Assembly (NCBI GenBank): GCA_040226215.1
Contig: JAVKFF010000175.1
Location: 1-20,118 of the forward strand
Length of the DNA: 20,118 bases
Reading direction: 5' to 3'
From: JAVKFF01 sp040226215
Lineage (GTDB): Bacteria; Pseudomonadota; Alphaproteobacteria; DSM-16000; Inquilinaceae
Under the pieces are notes generated by a model. That model saw only the letters and a list, made by a program, of their open reading frames with translations. It had not been told where the DNA came from and searched no databases. Of this stretch, positions 15,387-20,118 are shown piece by piece (the stretch's first letter is position 1; every line of letters starts with the position of its first letter). A program made the translations under genes and the position numbers.

Positions 15387-16718
15387 ATGATGGACAGGGC
15401 GACGGCGCGAGGCCGGTGTCGCCGAATGACCCGCCGCGACGCGCTGATGGGCGGCACGACGCTGGGAGCGACACTCGCCTTCGGCCTGGGTCTGGCGAAA
15501 GGGGAGGAGGGTCGTATGCGGCAAAGCGGCTTCAGCGAGCGGGGCGTCGAAAGCCTGCACCGCGCGATGGCGGCACATGTGTCACGCGGCGATCTCTCGG
15601 GCGTGGTCACCCTGATCAGCCGGGGCGAGGAGGTGGTCGCCGACGCCATCGGCACGCTGGATTTCGGGATCGCGGAGCCGATGCGGCGTGACACGCCGTT
15701 CCGCATCGCCTCGATGACCAAGCCGGTGACCGGCGCGGTGACGATGATGCTGGTGGAGGACGGCACGCTGGCCCTGGATCAGCCCGTGACGGACTTCCTG
15801 CCGGAGCTGGCGGACCGCCGGGTGCTGCGCCATTTGACGAGCCCCCTCGACGACACGCTGCCGGCCCGGCGGCCGATCACGGTCGAGGACCTCTTGACGC
15901 TGCGCATGGGCACGGGCGCGATCATGGCGCCCGGCGACTACCCGATCAACGCCGCGCTGGCGGAGCGCGGCATGGCACCCGGACCCTGGCTGCCGGCACA
16001 CGCAAGCGCCGACGCCTGGATCGAGGCGTTCGCGGAGCTGCCGCTGATGCGCCAGCCGGGCGCGGCCTGGATGTACGATACCGGCCTCACCGTGCTGGGC
16101 GCTCTGCTGGAGCGGGCGGCCGATCGGCCGCTCGGCGAGCTCTATGCCGAGCGCCTGTTCGCGCCGCTGGGCATGGCTTCGACCGGCTTCCACGTCCCGC
16201 CGAACGAGGCGGAGCGGCTGCCCGCACAGTACTGGCGCGACTTCCGCACGGGCGTGGTCGAGGTCTTCGATCCGCGCGGCCCGGAGAGCCGGTTCGCGAG
16301 GCCGCCCGGCTTCGCCTCGGCCGCCGGTGGCCTGGTCTCCACCGTCGACGACTACCACGCCTTTCTCGGGATGATTCTGAACCGCGGCATCCATCGCGGC
16401 CGCCGCCTGCTCTCCGAGCGCTCGGTCGCCGCCATGACCACCGACCACATCACACCGGCGCAGAAGGCGGTCTCGCCCTTCAGCCCCGGCTTCTGGGACA
16501 AGCGCGGCTGGGGCTACGCCGTCTCGGTGGTGCACCGGCACGAACCGGGCGACCCGCGCGGCTTCGGCTGGGACGGCGGCTACGGCACCTCGGCCTACTG
16601 GGATCCTGAGTGCGGCACCATCGGCATCCTGATGACCCAGCGGATGATGGAATCGCCGGCCGCACCGCCGGTCTTCACCGATTTCTGGCGCCAGACCTAC
16701 CGGGCGCTCGACAGCTGA
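15387..16718 (+). CDS. Serine hydrolase, beta-lactamase class C/PBP4-like family, Tat-exported
   Basis: A 443-aa hydrolase of the AmpC-like/esterase superfamily. The nucleophile motif S-M-T-K gives S109 and K112, and the second motif is Y230-D-T where YxN or YxS is more usual. The third motif region is GWDGGYGTS near the C-terminus. The N-terminus has a Tat-like signal (RRMTRRDALMGGTTLGATLAFGLGLA), so it is probably exported folded. The family includes esterases, D-aminopeptidases and beta-lactamases; the substrate is unknown and a resistance role is not supported. The start is uncertain among ATGs at 15375, 15387 and 15390. GGGGGA at 15377-15382 favours 15387 or 15390. A strong hairpin (arms CCGCCGGC/GCCGGCGG, 16743-16766) follows the stop. 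Confidence 0.88.
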   Translation: MMDRATARGRCRRMTRRDALMGGTTLGATLAFGLGLAKGEEGRMRQSGFSERGVESLHRAMAAHVSRGDLSGVVTLISRGEEVVADAIGTLDFGIAEPMRRDTPFRIASMTKPVTGAVTMMLVEDGTLALDQPVTDFLPELADRRVLRHLTSPLDDTLPARRPITVEDLLTLRMGTGAIMAPGDYPINAALAERGMAPGPWLPAHASADAWIEAFAELPLMRQPGAAWMYDTGLTVLGALLERAADRPLGELYAERLFAPLGMASTGFHVPPNEAERLPAQYWRDFRTGVVEVFDPRGPESRFARPPGFASAAGGLVSTVDDYHAFLGMILNRGIHRGRRLLSERSVAAMTTDHITPAQKAVSPFSPGFWDKRGWGYAVSVVHRHEPGDPRGFGWDGGYGTSAYWDPECGTIGILMTQRMMESPAAPPVFTDFWRQTYRALDS

Positions 16719-16742
16719 GAGGGCGCTGGCGGGGGTCCAGGA

Positions 16743-16766
16743 CCGCCGGCCCGCCTTCGCCGGCGG
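16743..16766. terminator. GC-rich hairpin after the serine hydrolase gene
   Basis: The arms CCGCCGGC (16743-16750) and GCCGGCGG (16759-16766) pair perfectly over 8 bp with an 8-nt loop, 25 nt past the stop codon. There is no T-run, so intrinsic termination is uncertain. It may instead stabilise the 3' end or halt polymerase with Rho. Confidence 0.4.
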
Positions 16767-16869
16767 CGGCGCTGGCGAGGATGGGATGCCGGTCCCGGGT
16801 CTGCGAAGCGGCACTTCGCGCCGCATCGCGCACGGGACGACGACCCTGGTTGGATGTCGACTAGTTTTG

Positions 16870-16983
16870 CCGTCGTTCCGTCCGACCGCAGGGAGAGCCG
16901 GAACCTCGATGGGTCGGGCTGGGACTCGCGCGAGGACGGGCACGAGGTTCCGCATCTTCGCTTCTCTACGTGCGGAACGACGG
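16870..16983. repeat. Composite palindromic element, copy 2 (114 bp)
   Basis: The ends are perfect 11-bp inverted repeats, CCGTCGTTCCG (16870-16880) and CGGAACGACGG (16973-16983). The interior follows the same plan as copy 1: a GAGAGCCGG-ACCTCG segment, GGGCTG-GACTCG-GACGGGC in the centre, then a right hairpin with arms GTTCCGCA and TGCGGAAC. It is too short to encode a transposase. It could be a MITE-like or REP/BIME-like element (inference). Confidence 0.75.
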
Positions 16984-17105
16984 GAAGGTATTTATCCATT
17001 CATCGTCATCCCGGCCGACCGAAGGGAGAGCGGGGATCGCCCGAGCATCCTCTCCCTCGTCGCTAGCGAGGGCGACCGGCCGGGTCCCCGACAGCGCGCC
17101 TCCCG

Positions 17106-17792
17106 CTACTGGAAGCGGCCTCCGACCACACGGCCGTCCGCGTCGAGCTCGGCGAAGAAGCGGGACTGGTCGAAGCGCAGCTCCATGGTGGCGATCTGGT
17201 CGGGTCCCACGAAGTGCACCTCCGGGAAGGCCTGGGCGAGCGCGTCGAGGGTCGGGCGCTGGGCGATCAGGGCGCGGAATCGCACGGTGTCGACCCATAC
17301 CCCCTCGCCCGATGCGCGGCGGGCGGCGAAGTCCTCGAGTACGGCGGCGGACTCGCTGCCCGAGACGCCCATCCCCGAGACGCCCAGGGAGCTGCACAGG
17401 TTGATCGAATAGCTCGCTTCCTTGCCGTCGGCGTCGTAGGTCTCGGGATGCAGGACGACGGTGGCGCTCTCCCCCGCCTCGATCGGCAGACCGCACATGG
17501 CGCTGTTGGCGCCCGTGGCGATGGTCAGCTCCCCGCCACCGGAGGCGGGGATCTCGCCGGTATAGCTCTCCACCAGCCGGGCTGTCATCTGGGCCTGGCC
17601 GTTCAGGCTGGCCGGCATCCTCAGCTCCGTCACCTCGACACGGGCGATGGTGTGACCCTGGCGCAGCAGGGTCTCGGCGTCGACGGCCATGCAGGAGCAG
17701 GCCAGTGCCGACGCCGGCGCCAGCACGGCCAGCGCCAGGACGCCGAGCGCGGCGCGGCCCAGGATATGGCGGAGGGTCAACATCTGCATCAT
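17106..17792 (-). CDS. Secreted TIMP/netrin-like (NTR fold) protein
   Basis: A 228-aa exported protein with no firm family name visible. The signal peptide is residues 1-31 (hydrophobic core AALGVLALAVLA, cleavage motif A-L-A before C32). The mature chain would begin Cys-Ser-Cys. It has exactly four cysteines, at mature positions 1, 3, 69 and 102. Animal TIMPs have C1, C3, about C70 and about C99, paired 1-70 and 3-99. CGLPIEAGE around the third cysteine and SINLCSSL at the fourth also fit the NTR pattern. Residues about 145-228 are extra and unassigned. A lipobox is not matched well (A-L-A-C), so signal peptidase I is more likely than lipidation. The fold assignment is from pattern, not a search. 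It is divergent from the ECF sigma gene. Confidence 0.72.
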   Translation of the reverse strand: MMQMLTLRHILGRAALGVLALAVLAPASALACSCMAVDAETLLRQGHTIARVEVTELRMPASLNGQAQMTARLVESYTGEIPASGGGELTIATGANSAMCGLPIEAGESATVVLHPETYDADGKEASYSINLCSSLGVSGMGVSGSESAAVLEDFAARRASGEGVWVDTVRFRALIAQRPTLDALAQAFPEVHFVGPDQIATMELRFDQSRFFAELDADGRVVGGRFQ

Positions 17793-18044
17793 CGCGTTCT
17801 TCCCGTTGCACGGCCCATCGATCGGGACCGGGGTTCGTCAGGCATGCCGCTTGGCCTAGCGCCTGAAGATGGCAGGGCGCAGTCGGAATCGTGGTGCTTT
17901 GACGGTGGGGGAACCGCGATGCCGGCATCCGGGTTCCGCCGGGCGGTCGCCGAGACCGGGAGCCCCCGCGCCTGAAGGAACCTGCCCGATAAAAGTGCCC
18001 AAAAAAGGCCGTGAGATCTTCCGGCCCCCGGCGACTACCTAGAC
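17793..18044. other. Divergent regulatory gap between TIMP-like and sigma genes
   Basis: A 252-nt gap. Its main feature is a 28-bp imperfect palindrome at 17910-17937. A short AT-rich stretch (GATAAAAGTGCCCAAAAAAGG, about 17988-18008) precedes the sigma gene and probably contains its promoter, but I cannot assign clear -35/-10 boxes. A GGAAC at 17977-17981 resembles an ECF -35, but has no matching -10 at 16-17 nt. Confidence 0.5.
17910..17937. promoter_or_regulatory. 28-bp palindrome in the sigma/TIMP divergent region
   Basis: The outer arms are GGAACC (17910-17915) and GGTTCC (17932-17937). The core GATGCC/GGCATC (17918-17929) is a perfect 12-bp palindrome, and a 2-nt mismatch on each side breaks the symmetry. 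It lies 118 nt upstream of the TIMP-like ATG and 108 nt upstream of the sigma ATG. It could be an operator or, in RNA, a hairpin. Confidence 0.5.
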
Positions 18045-18614
18045 ATGAGGCCGCTGGACCGCACCATGACCCTGACTGCCAGACGCGAGGAGGTGCTGGA
18101 GACACCCCGTGCCCTGTTCGAGCAGGCGCTGGACCGCCATGGCGCGGCGCTGCAGCGGCTGGCCGCCGGCTACGAGGCCGATCCGGGGCTGCGCGAGGAT
18201 CTGGTGCAGGAGATCCACCTGCAGATCTGGCGCAGCCTGGAGCATTTCGACGGCCGCTGCCAGCTGAAGACCTGGGTCTACCGCGTCGCCCACAACACCG
18301 CCGTCGACCACATCGCGGCGCGGCGGCGGCTGCGGGACATGGTCGGTCTGGACAGCGTGGACGAAGTGCTGCTCGCCGACCCGGTGCCGAGCCCCGAGGA
18401 GCGGGCCGACCGGCACCTGCTGCTCGAGGCGGTGACCGATCTGGTGCGCCGCCTCCGGCCGCTCGACCGCCAGGTCATGCTGCTCTACCTGGAAGGCGAG
18501 GACGCCCGCACCACGGCGGAGGTCAGCGGACTGACGCCCGGCGCGGTGGCGACGCGCGTGCACCGCTTCAAGGCGCTGCTGGCCCGGCATTTCGGCATGG
18601 CGGAGGACAGGTGA
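18045..18614 (+). CDS. ECF-type RNA polymerase sigma factor
   Basis: A 189-aa sigma-70-family protein of group IV. Region 2 is at about 26-97, with DLVQEIHLQIWRSLEHFDGRCQLKTWVYRVAHNTAVDHIAARRR containing the -10-binding helix and the conserved KTWVYRVAHN. Region 4 is at about 128-182 (LRPLDRQVMLLYLEG...VSGLTPGAVATRVHRFKALL), the -35-binding helix-turn-helix; region 3 is absent. The start is uncertain: ATG 18045 and ATG 18066 both lack a clear ribosome binding site. It overlaps the next gene by 1 nt (TGATG), as sigma/anti-sigma pairs often do. The regulon is unknown; its own promoter and the divergent secreted protein are the first candidates. Confidence 0.9.
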   Translation: MRPLDRTMTLTARREEVLETPRALFEQALDRHGAALQRLAAGYEADPGLREDLVQEIHLQIWRSLEHFDGRCQLKTWVYRVAHNTAVDHIAARRRLRDMVGLDSVDEVLLADPVPSPEERADRHLLLEAVTDLVRRLRPLDRQVMLLYLEGEDARTTAEVSGLTPGAVATRVHRFKALLARHFGMAEDR

Positions 18615-19240
18615 TGAGCGAATTGCGGTCAACCGGGCAGTCGGAAGCCGGCACGGCCGGCGGCCTCTCCCCCCAGACCCTGTGGAAGGAGCTTCCCATG
18701 ACCACGCAGACCATCGACATGGCGGCGCTCGCCGGCCGGGCCAGCCTACTCGACGAAAGGGTGCGTCAGCGCAACCGGTTCGAATTCATCTCCGGCGGCC
18801 TCGCCAGCCTGATCCTGCTGGTGGCCGGAATCGCGACGCTGGCGGGCGCCACCGGGACGACCGACATCGTCAGCGGCCTGGGCTCGCTGGCGCTGGTGGC
18901 GGGCTTCGCCGTCATCGGCAGCCACATCCTGCGCCTGAGCCAACGCGCCCGCCTGCCGTCGCTGCATCTCGACGGCTACGCGCACTATCTGGCGCGGCTG
19001 AGCCGCGAGCGCCGCCTGCTCGGCAGCGCCTGGGCGTGGTATGTCGGGCCGCTGGTGCCCGGATTCGTGATGATCTACGGCAGCCAGCTGCTGCCGCCCG
19101 ATCCCAACCCGGCCTTCGCCCTGATCGGCGGCGGCGCGACCTTCGCGGTGCTGATCGGCGTGGTGGTCCTGAACCTGCGGGCGGCGCACCGCATCGACCG
19201 CGAGATCTGCGATCTGGTGGCCGCGGGCGAGGACGACTGA
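18614..19240 (+). CDS. Four-helix membrane protein, probable anti-sigma factor partner
   Basis: A 208-aa membrane protein with predicted helices at about 58-78, 87-106, 137-160 and 166-188, and a short cytoplasmic N-terminus containing LWKELP at 23-28. Small membrane proteins with an N-terminal LW-x-x-QP-like motif followed by RxRNxxEF are commonly encoded just after ECF sigma genes. This one has LWKELP and RNRFEF, so I infer an anti-sigma role. It shows no zinc-anti-sigma HxxxCxxC motif. ATG 18614 overlaps the sigma stop. A second in-frame ATG at 18698 has AAGGAG at 18686-18691 and could give a form lacking the LWKELP segment. Confidence 0.72.
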   Translation: MSELRSTGQSEAGTAGGLSPQTLWKELPMTTQTIDMAALAGRASLLDERVRQRNRFEFISGGLASLILLVAGIATLAGATGTTDIVSGLGSLALVAGFAVIGSHILRLSQRARLPSLHLDGYAHYLARLSRERRLLGSAWAWYVGPLVPGFVMIYGSQLLPPDPNPAFALIGGGATFAVLIGVVVLNLRAAHRIDREICDLVAAGEDD

Positions 19241-19294
19241 CGGGCCAGCCGATGTTCGCCGCGCATCGCTCGGCCGGATCCGTCCGCCCGGCCT

Positions 19295-19753
19295 TCAGCC
19301 GGGGTCGAGCAGGCGCGGGCCGGCGCCGGTTTCGCCCAGGGCGTCGCCGGGATTGCGCAACGGGCAGGTCTCGATCGACAGGCAGCCGCAGCCGATGCAG
19401 CCGGCGAGATCGTCGCGCAGCCGGGTCAGACGGGCGATGCGCTGGTCGAGCTGTTCTCGCCAGTGCGTCGACAGCCATTCCCAGTCCTTGGCCGTCGGCG
19501 TGCGCCCGTCGGGCAGCACGGCCAGCGCCTCGGCGATCTCCTTCAGCGGGATGCCGGCGCGCTGCGCCACCTTGATCACGGCGACCCGGCGCAGCACGTC
19601 GCGGGCATAGCGGCGGTGGTTGCCGGCGTTGCGCCGGCCGGGGATCAGCCCCCTGGCCTCGTAGAAATGGATGGTCGAGACCGCCACGCCGCTGCGCTGG
19701 GCGACCTCGCCGACGGTCAGCTCCCGCCGGCGTCCGTGCGCTCCGTGGGCCAT
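19295..19753 (-). CDS. soxR: Redox-sensitive MerR-family regulator SoxR
   Basis: A 152-aa MerR-family activator sensing redox-active compounds through a [2Fe-2S] cluster. The helix-turn-helix is LTVGEVAQRSGVAVSTIHFYEARGLI at 12-37, and a dimerisation helix covers about 85-118. The cluster cysteines are C119, C122, C124 and C130 (CIGCGCLSIETC), the SoxR signature. ATG 19753 is chosen because GGGGAG lies 6 nt upstream; a TTG at 19777 would lie inside the SoxR box. In non-enteric bacteria SoxR usually controls a few genes for redox-active antibiotics directly, without SoxS. It is convergent with the membrane protein gene, 54 nt apart. Confidence 0.95.
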   Translation of the reverse strand: MAHGAHGRRRELTVGEVAQRSGVAVSTIHFYEARGLIPGRRNAGNHRRYARDVLRRVAVIKVAQRAGIPLKEIAEALAVLPDGRTPTAKDWEWLSTHWREQLDQRIARLTRLRDDLAGCIGCGCLSIETCPLRNPGDALGETGAGPRLLDPG

Positions 19754-19767
19754 GTCCAGCTCCCCGA

Positions 19768-19785
19768 CCTCAAGCAATATTGAGG
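19768..19785. promoter_or_regulatory. SoxR box
   Basis: CCTCAAGCAATATTGAGG is an 18-bp dyad matching the enterobacterial SoxR operator pattern CCTCAAGTTNNCTTGAGG. The outer arms CCTCAA/TTGAGG are perfect. It lies 14 nt upstream of the soxR ATG and 109 nt upstream of the divergent gene at 19895, so it may govern either or both. No strong -35/-10 pair is visible around it. Confidence 0.85.
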
Positions 19786-19894
19786 AAGCAGGTTAGGCCG
19801 GGACCCCTGAAAATCCAAGGCTCCGAAGCGGACTGCCGTGTCCACGGCACCGCGATGCGTGACGAACGTCTCGCGGACGGCCTAGGCTAGCGCC

Positions 19895-20118
19895 ATGCTG
19901 TTCAAGGCCGACACGCTCGAGGCCATCGCCCGGGGGCGGGTGACGCTCGCCTTCCGCTACTGGCGCCGGCCTTCCGTCCGCGCCGGCGGCCGCCTGCGCA
20001 CCGCGATCTGCGAAATCGCCAAAGAGACGGTCGAGCCGATCACCCCCACAATGATCGGCGAGGCGGACGCCCGGCGCGCGGGCTGCGCCGATCGCGCCGA
20101 CCTGCTGCGCCGGCTGGG
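19895..20118 (+). CDS. Partial gene, possible ASCH-domain protein (cut by window end)
   Basis: The open frame from ATG 19895 has no stop before the window ends, giving the first 74 residues. It begins MLFKADTLEAIARGRVTLAFRYW and continues with RRPSVRAGGRLRT and ITPTMIGEADARRAGC. This pattern recalls small proteins annotated with an ASCH (PUA-like RNA-binding) domain, in which the early xxIxxGxVTLAFRxWxRPxVxxG segment is typical. I am only moderately sure. It is divergent from soxR with the SoxR box between them, which makes it a possible SoxR target. A preceding GCTAGCGCC gives no clear ribosome binding site. Confidence 0.55.
   Translation, partial: MLFKADTLEAIARGRVTLAFRYWRRPSVRAGGRLRTAICEIAKETVEPITPTMIGEADARRAGCADRADLLRRL

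Larger units (their letters stand above)
16719..17105. repeat. Convergent gap filled with palindromic repeats
   Basis: This 387-nt gap lies between the hydrolase and TIMP-like gene stops. In order: a GC hairpin at 16743-16766; the block 16793-16843, which matches 14546-14595; the composite element 16870-16983; a CGTCATCCCGG-type copy at 17005-17040 with an imperfect right arm; and a hairpin with arms CCCTCG/CGAGGG at 17054-17072 enclosing the 10-bp palindrome TCGCTAGCGA. No credible gene. Confidence 0.8.

Noticed and set aside
15287..15766. N-terminal extension of the HxlR frame
   Set aside because: It is antisense to the hydrolase gene, and HxlR proteins start shortly before the CPI motif.
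15387..16718. Beta-lactamase resistance gene
   Set aside because: The SxxK family is broad. The second motif is atypical, and nothing in the sequence indicates antibiotic hydrolysis.
16786..17412. A 208-codon plus-strand frame across the repeat gap into the TIMP-like gene
   Set aside because: It runs through palindromic repeats and then antisense to a gene with a clear signal peptide, and has no recognisable domain.
17977..18015. ECF-type promoter GGAAC upstream of the sigma gene
   Set aside because: No CGTT/CGTC-like -10 at 16-17 nt; the nearest CGTGA is too far away.

Overview
The window comes from a GC-rich (roughly 70% by eye) proteobacterial chromosome. An alphaproteobacterium, perhaps of a Rhodospirillales-like group, is the best guess. 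Support comes from the codon usage, the tight operons with 1- or 4-nt start/stop overlaps, the single-domain FrcA-like sugar ATPase, the TRAP transporter, and intergenic CGTCATCCCGG...CCGGGATCTC palindromes that I associate with that class. No rRNA, tRNA, insertion sequence, integrase or CRISPR array is visible.

Region 1 (1-7433, + strand) is a myo-inositol catabolic operon: ABC permease, ABC ATPase, iolC fused to a DUF2090 aldolase-like domain, iolD, iolE and iolB. These cover 2-keto-myo-inositol through to cleavage of the phosphorylated deoxyketogluconate. The first enzyme (IolG), the last (IolA/MmsA) and the periplasmic binding protein are absent and presumably lie upstream. Region 2 (7459-12005) is a second catabolic module. 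A GntR/FCD repressor faces away from a fumarylacetoacetate-hydrolase-family enzyme, which is followed by a three-gene TRAP transporter (DctP, DctQ, DctM). A perfect 18-bp palindrome overlaps the -10 of the repressor promoter.

Region 3 (12006-14517) has a TetR repressor divergent from an NmrA-like NAD(P)-binding protein gene that is translationally coupled to a DUF1772 membrane protein. Face-to-face sigma-70-like promoters and two identical-geometry operators lie between them. Region 4 (14789-16718) pairs an HxlR regulator with a divergent Tat-exported serine beta-lactamase-like hydrolase. Region 5 (17106-19240) has a secreted TIMP/netrin-like protein with a mature N-terminus predicted to be Cys-Ser-Cys. 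It is divergent from an ECF sigma factor and a four-helix membrane protein that is probably its anti-sigma factor. Region 6 (19295-20118) holds soxR with a near-perfect SoxR box, and the start of a divergent gene that runs off the window.

Three long convergent gaps (12006-12427, 14518-14788 and 16719-17105) are all filled with palindromic repeats. Two of them carry the same ~115-bp composite element with 11-bp terminal inverted repeats. The most notable items are the TIMP-like protein beside the sigma/anti-sigma pair, the composite repeat, and the regulatory architectures readable in the four divergent regions.
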